NCBI RefSeq assembly: GCF_024139115.2
Contig: NC_085141.1
Location: 222,504,307-222,568,306, forward strand
DNA: 64,000 nucleotides
Reading direction: 5' to 3'
Source: Armigeres subalbatus
Lineage: Eukaryota; Arthropoda; Insecta; Diptera; Culicidae
Shown here in pieces: positions 31,311-42,610 of the stretch. The position numbers were made by a program, and so were the translations under genes. Position 1 is the first letter of the stretch. Every line of letters starts with the position of its first letter. The notes beneath the pieces are model-generated. The model saw nothing but the letters and a program-made list of their open reading frames with translations, was not told the DNA's origin and did no database searches.

Positions 31311-31920
31311 TAGTATTTATGATATGCTGCAAATATTAAGGTGACACGGGAAGCACAAACAATCATCAAATCGTCATCATTTCATCATTAAATGATTTTT
31401 TTTTTTCTACAACAAATATGACTTTGAAAAAGCATCACCAGCGCGTGCTTATTCGCAATCTACATGCTACATGCAATCTACAATCTGTAACCTGCTATGC
31501 CGTTCCATTGTAAATATGTGTAAATATTCTTAACTTCTTTTTATTATTATTTTCATTAAAACTAGTATAATTAGATTATAATATGCTTGAAATCAAAACT
31601 TAAATAATTAAAAAAGGAGAAATATAAAGAAATAGAAATTGGAATAAAATATATAAATATCGAAAACATGCATTATCCATAATCCTTGAACATCCCCATC
31701 CCCATCCTAAAACCACCACACCGTTATCCATGAATTGCCACAGTGGACGGCGACTGTCATCGTACGTCTCTATACCACGAAAGCGGAACCCCTTAAAAGG
31801 GACTGTCATCGTGGGAATCGCTCTCTAATAGGTGAACCGCCATCGTACCAGAAAGTTGTGCCGTGATTTTAACCGAATTCATTTCCCTCGTTCTTTAGGG
31901 AACAGTATAGAGTAGTATAG
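31311..31920. other. unassigned DNA left of Juan-A
   Basis: AT-rich with a T-run at 31396-31406. From about 31740 there are two near repeats of GACTGTCATCGT (31755 and 31801) and TAGAGTAGTATAGAGTG. No gene recognised. Confidence 0.4.
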
Positions 31921-31971
31921 AGTGCTAGTGAAAGTGCAAATCCCTCCGGAAAGATAACCGGACATCCTCTG
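31921..31971 (+). other. left part of an unidentified open frame cut by Juan-A
   Basis: SASESANPSGKITGHPL reads in frame into GTVTGPGRHPLRSRG at 36537 once Juan-A and one TSD copy are ignored. See the right part at 36537-36932. Confidence 0.3.
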
Positions 31972-32199
31972 TTTTTTTTTTTTTTTTTTATTTGCTGATC
32001 ATCTAATACATGCATTCATCTCTTAGACTAGGTGTTCCGTGTTTTCTTAACACTATCATCCTTATTTGCTATGTTACGCTTTTAGTTATTATTAATACAT
32101 TTCAATTGCCTCTGGCAGTTAGAATTTTTCCTCTGGTTGAATTGAACCATGTAGGAATTACAATGTTTTCAACTTAAACTAAACTTAACTTATTTTATA

Positions 32200-34889
32200 C
32201 TAAGGGTACAAGGAGTTAATCGTTGCAATAGAAGATTGCAACGATTTTTGTCTAAAATTGGAAATTATTTTGTTGGACATTTGTTGCAATGTCTCAATAT
32301 TAGAAATTCTATGAAGTTCATTGGTACTATACCACGGAGGCAACTTCAGAATCATTTTCAAAATTTTATTTTGAATCCTCTGGAGTGCCTTCTTTCTGGT
32401 ATTGCAGCAACTAGTCCATATTGGCACAGCATACAACATGGCAGGTCTAAAAATTTGTTTGTAAATCAAAAGTTTGTTCTTAAGACAAAGTTTTGATTTT
32501 CTGTTTATAAGTGGATATAGACACTTGATATATTTGTTACATTTGGCTTGAAGGCCTTCAATGTGATTTTTAAAAGTTAATTTTTGATCTAGCAGAAGTC
32601 CTAAATATTTAGCTTCGCTAGACCAATTAATTGGAACCCCATTCATAGTGACAATATGTCTGCTAGAAGGTTTCAAATAAGAAGCTCTCGGCTTATGTGG
32701 GAAAATTATAAGCTGAGTTTTGGAAGCATTCGGGGAAATTTTCCATTTTTGCAAGTAAGTGGAGTATCCAGTGGAGTAAGTATCCAAACTTTTTTGCAAT
32801 CTACTACAAATGACACGAAGGCTTCGCCCTTTGGCTGAAAGGCCCGTGTCATCTGCAAACAAAGATTTTTGACACTCTGGTGGTAAATCAGGTAAGTCAG
32901 AAGTAAAAATGTTATACAATATGGGCCCCAGTATGCTGCCTTGGGGGACACCAGCCCTTACAGGTAATCTATCAGATTTAGTATTCTGATAGTTTACCTG
33001 CAGTGAGCGATCTGATAAATAATTTTGGATCAGTTTAATGATGTACAGAGGAAAATTAAAATTCATCAATTTTACAATCAAACCTTCATGCCACACACTG
33101 TCAAATGCTTTCTCTATATCAAGAAGAGCAACTCCAGTCGAATATCCTTCAGATTTGTTGAGCCGAATTAAGTTCGTAACTCTTAATAACTGATGAGTGG
33201 TTGAATGCCCATGGCGAAAACCAAATTGCTCATCAGCAAAAATAGAATTGTCATTAATATGAACCATCATTCTATTTAAAATAATCTTTTCAAACAGTTT
33301 GCTTATTGAAGAAAGCAAACTGATTGGGCGATAACTAGAAGCCTCAGCTGGATTTTTGTCCGGCTTCAAAATTGGAACAACTTTGGCGTTTTTCCATTTA
33401 TCTGGAAAGTATGCCAATTGAAAACATTTGTTAAATAAATTAACCAAAAGGATAAAGAGCTCTCAGGAAGTTTTTTGATAAGTATGTAGAAAATACCATC
33501 ATCACCCGGGGCTTTCATATTTTTAAATTTTCTAGTAATAGATCTCACTTCATCCAAATTGGTACCCAACGAAGGGTCAAAAACATTCTCTTGATTGAGA
33601 ATGTCTTCGAAGCTCCGTCTAACCTAATCCTCAATTGGACTAGTGAGACCTAGACTAAAATTATGGGCACTCTCGAACTGCTGAGCAAGTTTTTGAGCCT
33701 TTTCGCCATTTGTTAATAAAATTTTATTTCCCTCTTTAAGCGCTGGAATTGGATTTTTGAGGTTTTTTAAGAATTTTTGTTAATTTCCAAAAGGGTTTCG
33801 AACTGGGATTCAACTTCGAGACATTATTCTCAAAGTTGGTATTTCTCAGAATAGCGAAACGTTTTTTAATTTCATTTTGCAAATCTCGCCAAATAACTTT
33901 CAACGCGGGATCGCGAGTTCTTTGGTATTGCCTTCTTCTCACATTTTTAAGACGGATCAGTAGCTGAAGATCGTCGTCAATAATAATGGAGTTGAATTTA
34001 ACTTCACATTTCGGAATTGCAATGCCTCTGGCTTCGACAATTAAATTTGTCAAAGATACGAGAGCATTATCAATATCACTTTTGGTATCGAGAGGAATAT
34101 CAACATCAAAATTCCTATCGATATACGTTTTGAGAAATCCCAATCAGCTCTATGATAATTAAAAGTAGAGCTGATTGGATTATAAATGGCTTCTTGTGAG
34201 ATTTCAAATGTCACAGGAAGGTGATCAGAGTCAAAGTCAGCATGAGTTACCAATTGGCCACACAGCTGACTTGAATCCGTTAAAACTAAATCAATTGTAG
34301 AAGGATTTCGACTGGAAGAAAAACAAGTAGGGCCATTGGGATATTGAATAGTATAATATCCCGCAGAACAATCTTCAAATAAAATTTTACCATTGGAATT
34401 GCTTTGAGCATTATTCCATGAACGGTGTTTGGCATTGAAGTCACCAATTACGAAGAATTTTGATTTGTTGCGAGTCAGAATTTGAAGATCAGCTTTCAAC
34501 AAATTCTTTTGCTGCCCATTGCATTGAAAAGGCAAGTAGGCTGCAATGAAGGAAAATTGTCCAAAATTTGTTTCAACAGAAACTCCCAAGGATTCAAAAA
34601 CTTTGGTTTCAAACGAAGAAAATAATTTATGTTTGATACGTCTATTAATGACAATGGCGACCCCACCACAGGCGCTGTCAAGACGATCATTTCTGTAGAT
34701 AAAATAGTTTGGATCTCTTTTAATGGAGAGTCCTGGTTTTAAATACGTTTCAGTTATAATGGCAATATGCACATTATGAACTGAAAGGAAGTTGAATAAT
34801 TCATCTTCCTTACCCTTTAGAGAGCGGGCATTCCAATTTAGAACTTTCACACAATTATTTGGATCCATTGAAACGGAGTCCGATAACAA
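32200..34889 (-). pseudogene. Juan-A ORF2 (endonuclease and reverse transcriptase), frameshifted
   Basis: The endonuclease (34889-34200) has VLNWNARSLKGKEDEL, ITETYLKPG, GGVAIVINRR, VIGDFNAKHRSWN, STIDLVLTD and DSDHLPVTFE, all catalytic-type residues present. Frameshifts at about 34140, 33780 and 33470 interrupt the middle. The RT (33447-32200) has SYRPISLLSSISKLFEK, EQFGFRHGHSTTHQL, VALLDIEKAFDSVWHEG, RAGVPQGSILGPILYN, the catalytic LFADDTG, PNASKTQLIIF and AKYLGLLLDQKLTF, and ends NSLYP*. The RT half is open, but it is cut off from the endonuclease. Confidence 0.9.
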
Positions 34890-36258
34890 TTTCTTGTGTG
34901 TACTTTATACCAACCTGAACAGCTTCAGGAATGGTATTTGCTTTGAACATTGCATCAATCATGTGATGCAATTGTTCAGTTAAAAAATCAAAATCGGAAG
35001 CAGTCATGCTACCTGAATCGGCAACATGACCAATGACCATTATTTTCCGTTGGGACATGGGTATAAACCTCATTTTGAGAAGAGAAATTTTGTCTACCAG
35101 CAGCGATGTTTGCATACGTAGGTACGTTGGAAAATTGGAATTTACTGAAGTGCTTGCTACCCGTTGACGAGCGGCAAAATTTGTTTGTGAATTGTGGTGG
35201 GTATGAATTGCTCGACTGGTAACCGGTTTCGAAATTTGAGCGTTTGAAAAATTTCTACCCGTCGAATCTGGGATCCGATTGGAATTTCCTGTCATCAATT
35301 TTGCACGGGAATTCAAAACTTTTTGCGTGAAGGGCATTCCCAGAAATTGGATTTATGATTGCCCCCACAATTAGCACATTTAAATTTATTGGAATCTTCT
35401 CTCACAGGACATGCGTCCTTGGCGTGAGAGGTTCCACCACAAATCATGCATTTAGCATCCATGTGACAATGTTTGGTTCCATGACCCCACTTTTGGCACT
35501 TACGGCACTGGGTGGGGTTTTGGAAATTTTCCCCAGGCCTGCGGAAATGTTCCCATGTAACACGGACATGAGACATAATACAGGCCTTTTCCAAACTTTT
35601 AATATTATTTAGTTCACTTTTGTTAAAATGAACTAAATAAAATTCTTGAGAAATGCCCCTCTGGGAAGTAGCAGAGTGGGATTTCTTTTTCATCTTAATT
35701 ACTTGGACTGGTGAAAATCCAAGTAATTAATCTCATCCAGTGATTTGTCATCAGTGGGGAGACCTTTCAAGACGACTTTGAACAATCGCTCAGTTTTGTC
35801 GTCGTATGTGAAGAATTTATGGCGCTTCTCAGTTAAATACTGAAGAAGACGTTTGCGATCGTCAAAGGATCCCGGCAAAACGCGGCAGTCACCCTTCCTA
35901 GCAATCTGAAATGAAACTTTGATCCCCTGAAGGTTACTCAAAATCTCATTCCGGAAGCCAGAAAACTCGGCAACAGATACCACAATTGGCGGAATCCTTT
36001 GCTTTTTCGCATGAATCGAATCACCTGGGCTAGAGGTATATTCGATTTGCTCAATTTCATCATTAATCAAATCGAACTGATTGCTCAGTTCGATTGGAGA
36101 AGAATTATGTCCGATATTAGAGTTAGAAGGAATATCTGAATTCTCCAGCTTCCTTCTATTTTCCCGCGCTTAGGCAGGACGGTCTTGAAACCTTGTTTCT
36201 TTGAAGGAAGCGGAGAATTCAGAGACTCCCCCTTCCTCTTGTTTTTATTAATGCTCAT
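34855..36258 (-). pseudogene. Juan-A ORF1 (nucleic-acid-binding protein), frameshifted
   Basis: Start MSINKNKRKG at 36258. Pieces are LINDEIEQIEYTSSPGDS, IARKGDCRVLPGSFDDRK, then MKKKSHSATSQRG. Zinc knuckles follow: CRKCQKWGHGTKHC, CMICGGTSHAKDAC and CANCGGNHKSNFWEC (35330-35520). The last piece, VLNSRAKLMTGNSN, ends RFNGSK* at 34855. Frameshifts lie near 36175, 35720 and 35315. ORF1 binds element RNA. Its end overlaps the ORF2 start by about 35 bp, a normal Jockey-type arrangement. Confidence 0.88.
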
Positions 36259-36536
36259 GGCTGAGCGTGGAGACGTGACCTTCTAAGAGGTTTTTTCCCA
36301 GAACGGTGTCCCTGCAGTATTACCACCGCTTGTCGGAATTTTACTTCCGCAAACGGGTCCAACGTAAAACGAAGGCACTGGTCCTTGCAAAGATCGTAAC
36401 GGGATCAGTGGATACAAATAGCGCTAAGAAGCACCGTTGAAATTAAAATAGCTTCGGGTAGTATTAAAAACTTCCTTCCGCAAAGAGAGAAAGAACCGCA
36501 CAGCACGAAAGCACGATGCGGTCTGGACATCCTCTG

Positions 36537-36932
36537 TTCGGAACGGTGACTGGACCTGGAAGACATCCTCTGCGTTCTCGAGGCGCCACTATCCTTGGCC
36601 GGCGGCACGACAAGACGGTATTCGAGTCCACGCTCCCTCGACCGGTGGTGGGACGCCCGCTTCCAAGCTGTAATCTGCCGATGCAAAAGCCATTCATCAC
36701 ATCGTTGGTCAATCGATGCCATTCACGGTGGGAAGTCGCGGAGAAGCCACGTTCCACGGCCCGCAGAGCGAGAAGCAGCAACGTGTCAAGCCTAGAGCCA
36801 TCCCCAGCTCCGACCCCGGTGAGCGGACATTTCGTGAGGATTAAGACGGTTTCCCCTCCGCTGATGTGGGGCAGCGCTCGAAGCCGTATGTGGAGGATCC
36901 ATTCGGCATTTTGCAAAACGTTTCAGTGGTAA
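36537..36932 (+). other. right part of an unidentified open frame; possible exon
   Basis: The frame continues from 31971 and ends SRMWRIHSAFCKTFQW* at 36932. It is rich in Arg, Ser and Pro, and GC-rich compared with both flanks. AAAG|GTGTGT just past the stop could be a splice donor. It could be a host first exon, a retroelement ORF1 or chance. I find no domain. Confidence 0.35.
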
Positions 36933-37158
36933 AGGTGTGTAAATTTCCTTTCAACCTATTCATTTCCTTAGTCACAAAGAGCATGCAAATTAAAAAGAAT
37001 GATCTGTGAACTATGGAATTAGAACTATTTTTCTTAATGAGTGCATAGCCCTGATTAAATTGAAATCTAATCTCTTTTTCGGTTTTTTTTGTTGGGGCGT
37101 AGAACCACTGCGTCCATTGAGTTGAACTTTTTCGGTTACTCCACCTTGTTTTTTATTC
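36933..37158. other. unassigned DNA
   Basis: AT-rich spacer before RTE-A6; nothing recognised. Confidence 0.4.
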
Positions 37159-38481
37159 AAGCTGGATTGTAGCAACTACCGCGCAATCACATTGCTGAAC
37201 GCCGCCTACAAGGTACTCTCCCAAATTTTATGCCGTCGACTAGCACCAACTGCAAGGGAGTTCGTGGGGCAGTACCAGGCGGGTTTTATGGGCGAACGCT
37301 CCACCACGGACCAGGTGTTCGCCATTCGCCAAGTACTACAGAAATGCCGCGAATACAACGTGCCCACACATCATCTATTCATCGACTTCAAAGCCGCATA
37401 TGATACAATCGATCGGGACCAGCTATGGCAGCTAATGCACGAACACGGTTCTCCGGATAAACTGACATGGTTGATCAAAGCGACGTTGGATCAGGTGATT
37501 CTCGAGTCCCTTCGAAACCCGCAGAGGGTTACGGCAAGGTGATGGTCTTTCTTGTCTGCTATTCAACATCGCTTTGGAAGGGGTAATACGAAGAGCAGGG
37601 ATTAACACGAGTGGTACAATTTTCAATAAGTCCGTCCAGCTATTTGGCTTCGCCGACGACATTGATATCATGGCACGTAACTTTGAGAAGATGGAGGAAG
37701 CCTACATCAGACTGAAGAGGGAAGCCAAGCGGATCGGACTAGTCATCAGCACATCGAAGACGAAGTACATGATAGGAAGAGGTTCAAGAGAAGACAATGT
37801 GAGCCACCCACCGCGAGTTTGCATCGGTGGTGACGAAATCGAGGTGGTAGCAGAATTTGTGTACTTGGGCTCACTGGTGACTGCCGAAAATGACACCAGC
37901 AGAGAAATTCGGAGACGCATAGTGACTGGAAATCGTACGTACTTTGGATTCCGCAAGACGCTCCGATCGAATAGAGTTCGCCGCCGTACCAAACTGACAA
38001 TCTACAAAACGCTCATTAGACCGGTAGTCCTCTACGGACACGAGACCTGGACAATGCTCGTGGAGGACCAACGCGCACTTGGAGTTTTCGAAAGGAAAGT
38101 GCTGCGTACCATCTATGGTGGGGTGCAGATGGCGGACGGTACGTGGAGGAGGCGAATGAACCACGAGTTGCATCAGCTGTTGGGAGAACCATTCATCGTT
38201 CACACCGCGAAAATCGGACGACTGCGGTGGGTCGGGCACGTAGCCAGAATGTCGGACTGTAACCCGGTGAAAATGGTTCTCAGCAACGATCCGACGGGCA
38301 CATAAAGGCGAGGTGCGCAGCGGGCAAGGTGGATCGATCAGGTGAAGATGACTTGCGAACCCTCCGTAGACTGCGTGGTTGGCGACGTGTAGCCATGGAC
38401 CGAGCCGAATGGAGAAGACTCTTATATACCGCACAGGCCAGTTCGGCCTTAGTCTGCATAAATAATAAATAATAATAATGT
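37159..38481 (+). mobile_element. RTE-A6: 5'-truncated RTE-A copy
   Basis: Starts in the RT at LDCSNYRAITLLNA and runs to the AATAATAAT tail. A deletion of about 30 bp near 37498 removes CVVRVSGAF and shifts the frame. FGFADDIDIMARN is intact near 37645-37680. A stop at DPTGT* (38303) and a lost base near 38343 damage the tail. No convincing TSD. Confidence 0.88.
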
Positions 38482-38673
38482 TAGAAAGAGACAAAAGATA
38501 GGTAAAATAACACGGTGTGTAGTGCCTCCCCGAGTCACCTTAACGCAGACAAGAAAATGCTCGGAAATACAACCGACATTTCCAGGATGCTTTTCAACAC
38601 TGGCTGTGCATGTGCTAAGACGAGACAAGACAAGACAGCGAGTGAACTGAATGAACTGTCACTGCGGGCTGTG
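38482..38673. other. spacer, left breakpoint flank of the inverted segment
   Basis: No gene recognised. A short AAGACGAGACAAGACAAGAC repeat occurs near 38617. This DNA meets the poly(T) end of the LOA derivative at 38674, the inferred left inversion breakpoint. Confidence 0.4.
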
Positions 38674-39057
38674 TTTTTTTTTCTTTCTAAACAATGGAGG
38701 GGGAGTCTGCTCAACAGACATCCTGGGTTGACCAGGAAGTGCTGAGTTAGGGGCCACCTCCAATGAGGGAGGCAGGACTGCATCCCCGACCAGCTAAACC
38801 GTTTCCATTGCCGCCAAGCCCATCGTCCCTTCGGTACAACCAGAAAGTAATGCTTCAAAGGGGGGCCAGTGCATGACGCACCCTCGAGGTTAGCTGCGTG
38901 TCATTGCAGCATCGAACATCGTGACTCGCTTTTTTAGAAGAACACCATGGTATCGTGCCAGCGCATTGCCGGCTTTCCAGGTGGCCTTACCACGCCTTAT
39001 GTCCTCGGAAGGTGGGCAGGGTCGACTTCGCGCCTGCTTCCCTCTGCACGACTGGTA

Positions 39058-39599
39058 TCAAGAATGATGATGCCGCGTGCACCCCAAATTGACCTTTCTG
39101 CGATAGGGCCTATTCGCCAGCACACAGAGGGACTTGCCGACGCGGTACCTACGCCTGTCCCAGCCTTGACGAGGACACCTTTCCGTCCTCGGGCTCGGAA
39201 CCCGCCTGGTTGACCGACGCCGCGAAAGCGACGATACCATGTAAAAGCATCGAGTTCGACCACAGAGCATGACCACCGGTATGACCCATGAAGCCGACTC
39301 CGATCCCTTGGACCACCTCTTATTTGCGCCTGAACTAGCCATCCTTGAGTCCACGCGCCACCTTCTGTGTAGCTTCGAGACGATTTGGGCGATAGCCGAT
39401 AAAACGGCGTTCCAGCCAACTTCGTCTTTACACATCCTCCGAACTAGGTTGTCCGGGTAGTGTCCAGACCACATGTGGCAAGCATGTGGTCACGCATTGC
39501 GCGAAAACGTGAGCACACGAACAACACGTGTTCCGCCGTTTCCTCTAAACCTGCGCACACCAAACACTCGGGCGAAGCCGAGCAAGCCAGCTGCTTTAC
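39058..39599 (-). pseudogene. LOA-delta ORF2 tail fused after gag
   Basis: Out of frame with gag, it reads CLVCAGLEETAEHVLFVCSR, DTTPDNLVRRMCKDEVGWNA and KLHRRWRVDSR. This matches the end of the LOA-like ORF2 at 52.1-52.35 kb (GEVESAEHVMFACPRF, TTPDNLVERMC). The join to gag falls near 39600 in CAGGTAAAGCAGCTGGC, and the same join is at 49602. Copy 1 lacks about 30 bp (near 39240) that copy 2 has. Confidence 0.78.
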
Positions 39600-41269
39600 C
39601 TGCACTTTGATTTTGCAGCACGCTTAAACGCCGGGCACATTGAACCCCCATGGGGTGCTTGCTGTTCACAGCTTTGCTGGAACAAATCAAACAATTGGGA
39701 GGGTTCGTGCAGCATTGTGCCTTATGTCCCTCCAATCCGCAGCGTCGGCAGAGATTGCTTCTGTCAGGGCCTTTGCAGTCCCATTGCTTGTGCCCCGGTT
39801 CCAGGCACTTGAAGCAAACTTCGGGTTGCTCGTATATGCGCACAGGGCATACCGACCATCCCACCTTGACGCTCCCTAACTTGACTACCTTGGAGGCGTC
39901 CGCTGCAGATAGCCGAACCAATGCTACCTGCGTCCCTGCCGGACCTTTCCGTAGCCGAACGGCTGCGGTGGGCGTCTCCACTTCACACTGTCGCCGCAGT
40001 GCCGTGACGAGCTCTTCGACTTCAGTGATCTCGTCCAGGTCTTTAACCCTTAGATTCACCTCCGTCGTGAGTGCCCTCACCTTGACCGTCTCGCCTAGGA
40101 CCTCCTCCGCCAACTTCTTGTAGGCGGCGCCCTTTGCGAGACGCCCCGCTTCAGCTCGAGTATCATCTCGCCCATCCGGGTACGTCTTATTCGACGTACG
40201 TCGGCGCCGAGTTCACCGAGCTTGACGTCACTCCTCATCGCCTTCAAAACATCCGAGTACTTAGCCTCGTCCGCCGTGATGACTAGGGCATCGCCCCTGG
40301 AGCGATTGGCGCCTACCCTAGACTTCTTGCTACCCTCATTCGCCTGGGCCTTCTTTTCGGCCCTTGACGTCTTCGGTTTCCTCTTGTTCTTGACCAGGGT
40401 CCAGGAGGCGTCATTCCCTCTATTTCCCTGGTCTGGTGCGGCTGAGAACTTTCAGCCTGCCGTAACCCCTTACCACAGTCTTGCCTGAGTGGACGGACCT
40501 TTCCAGGTCCTTCCTCCCCGGTTTTGGAGGTACCTGACCGGGGTTCAGCTTCCCAGCCCCACTACCCTTGTTCGGGGTAGTAACCCTCCGCGTTTTGGAG
40601 CGGCCCCAGGGAGCTCATCCCCTGGAGACTGTCTCCTGTTTTTGTGTCTGCTCCGTTGGAGCAGTCACCCCGACCTGACGTACCCGCAAATACTTGAGCC
40701 TCAGTCTGGGTAGACTTTGGCACCACCGTCTTCGCTGGCACGCCTTCGGTCGATTCGACCTTGCCCGAGTCCGCGAATCCTTGGGCCTCAGTCTGGGTAG
40801 ACCTCGACTCCACCGATTTCACGGGTTTACACTTGGCCGTCCTGACCGCCCTCTCCAGCTTGGCGTCCAGCATCGACTTTCGAAGTTTCTGCAAGCTCCT
40901 CTTGAGGTCCTTGCTGATATTATGCTTCGATGACGCAAAGTCGATGATGGCGTCCAGCTGTTCCGTCGCCACCTCGAAGGCCGAAAGCCCATCGCGTTTG
41001 CGGTTCATCGCCTCCACAAGCCATGGGCCGTCAATAACCCCTACCGGCCTTTTTATAGCCGAGAGGAAGGTTGAGTGACCCACGCTGGCGCTGCGCACTG
41101 AGCTGCCGACTATTGCCTCTGGCCTCCTAGGCGGAGACCTGAACAACCCACCTCTTGCGAAGGGGTTGTCGCCTACACTACTACCACTAATTGAAGAATT
41201 GACTTGGTTTTCCATTTTGGTCCCACGAGTTGCTCGGGAAAAGAGGTCCACCACGCCAGAGCCCAGCAT
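39600..41269 (-). pseudogene. LOA-delta gag (ORF1), one or two frameshifts
   Basis: Likely start MENQVNSSISGSS at about 41215, inside an open frame from 41269. Domains in order are a Ser/Thr-rich N-terminus, a helical stretch (LDAIIDFASSKHNISKDLKR), two near repeats of STQTEAQ, and a conserved block DALVITADEAKYSDVLKAM with DVRRIRRTRMGEMILELKRG. After a frameshift near 40140 come LAEEVLGETVKVRALTTEV and three knuckles: CFKCLEPGHKQWDC, CRRCGLEGHKAQCC and CLICSSKAVNSKHPMG. It would bind element RNA. Nearly intact compared with the rest of the window. Confidence 0.82.
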
Positions 41270-41484
41270 AACGCGGTAAGGGACAATTACTGTGGAGGGT
41301 GCCCAGGTACCCCACAGGCTCCGTTAAAGGCCTAGCTTATTATTTCACCCCCCTGGCCATGCATCCCCTCGGCACGGGTCGCTTGACGCCTTGGGATTAG
41401 GGGTTAGGGACGATGGTCCCGGTCTAACTCGCAGTGGCCATGGGGAGGGGTCGTCAAGCCCTTGGACAAAGTCCCTGCTGCCCC

Positions 41485-42256
41485 CGTATGGTGTAGCGGG
41501 CCAGTCCGATGGTTCATGTTTCGGAAACAGTCCCTCTACTATACTGGCTAACAGCTCTGGGGATCTTTCAGCAGGTGTGCTATTGGTCCTAGACATCACT
41601 ATCCTGTATGCGTCGCCCCACGGGGTGTCATTCGCCATCCTGCACAGCTGTTCGAAGCAGGCTCGCTTGCTACATTTAATCTCGTAGTTTAGGGCTCTGC
41701 TCGCTGTCCGGAATACCCCTCGTCTATCGAGTCGCTCAGCGTCTGTTCTAGCACGTCGCAACCTTCTTTTAGCTTTAAGACAGGTTCTACGAAGATCTGC
41801 AATCGTGTCAGACCACCAGTACACTGGTTGTCGATTTCCTGGGGCTGGGTCTTCCTTGGCATCGCCACGTCGCAAGCACGTGTAAGTACTTCCGTCAGGT
41901 CGTTACCGCTTAGTCCTGTAGTCCTACTCTCCCAGCGCAGCGCCTCCACCAACAGCTCTTGATTGAACTGTGAAGTGCGCCATCCGGGATCCGTTGCACC
42001 ACCTCTTCTCGTCGTAGTTCTCCGGGTATACTCGACCATAAAACGTACTTCCTGATGGTCGCTAGAAGTATGACCCTCGTGGACCATCCATCCCGGTTCT
42101 TCAGTCCATCCTGCGCTGCAGAAGGTGACGTCGATACATGAATCACCGCTCGGTCCTCTGAACGTTGGCACTTGACCTTCGTTCAGCAGAACTACGTTCA
42201 ATACCGCTAGTGACTCTAGCAGGATATGACCTCTAGCGTTAGTAAACCGGGAACCC
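41485..42256 (-). pseudogene. LOA-2 ORF2, endonuclease end and pre-RT linker
   Basis: Minus-strand piece of an LOA-like ORF2 truncated at its 5' end inside the endonuclease (GSRFTNARGHILLESLAVLN). It continues VLLNEGQVPTFRGPSGDSC, HEGHTSSDHQEVRFMVEY (SDH motif), then after a frameshift WWSDTIADLRRTCLKAKRRL, CFEQLCRMANDTPWGDAYRI and FPKHEPSDWPATPY. It stops at the TSD ACACCATACG, where LOA-delta is inserted. The other side of the same LOA-2 copy is at 50559-52802. The 5' end abuts a Feilai at a 15-bp TSD. Confidence 0.82.
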
Positions 42257-42407
42257 CTAGCCTCATGATATACGAATACAAAAATGGTAACTTGGCTTAG
42301 AAACCTCGCAGTTAATAAATGTGGAAGTGCTTAATGAAAACTAAGCTGCGAGGCGGCTCTGTCCCAGTGAGGGGATGTAATGCCAATTAGAAGAAGAAGA
42401 ATCTGAT
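42257..42407 (+). mobile_element. Feilai SINE, 3' half (partner at 52803-52965)
   Basis: Begins CTAGCCTCATGATAT and runs through the body to GAAGAAGAAGAA. The missing tRNA-like half is at 52803-52965 on the other strand, and CTAGCCTCATGATAT (complement ATATCATGAGGCTAG) is present in both halves as the TSD of LOA-2. Confidence 0.85.
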
Positions 42408-42610
42408 AAATTACTGTAAAACTGAACACTTAAATGATGATTTCAACAATTACTCACATAGATCTGACGTTAAACTGAGGGACAATTTCAGCGCTAAAAG
42501 CCAATTATGTTTCCTTTAAACGCAGTGGCCATTCTCAGTGCCTATCAAATGAATGAATCTGTGAAGCAGAAAACTGAGTAAGTCATTCTATGTTTTGAAT
42601 AATCATACGA
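42408..42610. other. unassigned spacer
   Basis: No gene recognised. TCTGATAAATT right after the Feilai tail resembles ACTGATAGACT next to the Feilai head at 52967, a possible eroded Feilai TSD. Confidence 0.4.

Larger units (their letters stand above)
31972..36524 (-). mobile_element. Juan-A-like Jockey-clade element, near full length, 12-bp TSD
   Basis: Flanked by GGACATCCTCTG at 31960-31971 and 36525-36536. The 3' end is a long T-run on the plus strand (poly(A)). The 5' leader (36259-36524) has high GC at its start, and the total is 4.55 kb, close to full length for Juan. ORF1 has three CCHC-type knuckles, and ORF2 has endonuclease and RT. Wording such as FADDTGLSAKGRSLRVIC and IQNKILKMILKLPPWYSTNE matches what I remember of Juan-A. 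Both ORFs carry frameshifts, so the copy is inactive. Confidence 0.92.
38674..41484 (-). mobile_element. LOA-delta copy 1: gag joined to ORF2 tail, no endonuclease or RT (2.81 kb)
   Basis: Minus-strand retroelement from a 5' leader beginning GGGGCAGCAGGGACTTTG (41484) to a poly(A) end (38674). It has a complete gag region, then without any endonuclease or RT the Cys/His tail of an LOA-like ORF2 (EETAEHVLFVCSRF), then a 3' UTR. CGTATGGTGT next to the 5' end (41485-41494) is the left copy of a 10-bp TSD; its partner, ACACCATACG, is at 50559-50568. A second copy with the same internal junction is at 49119-50558, so the short form is a real derivative element, apparently non-autonomous. Confidence 0.82.
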
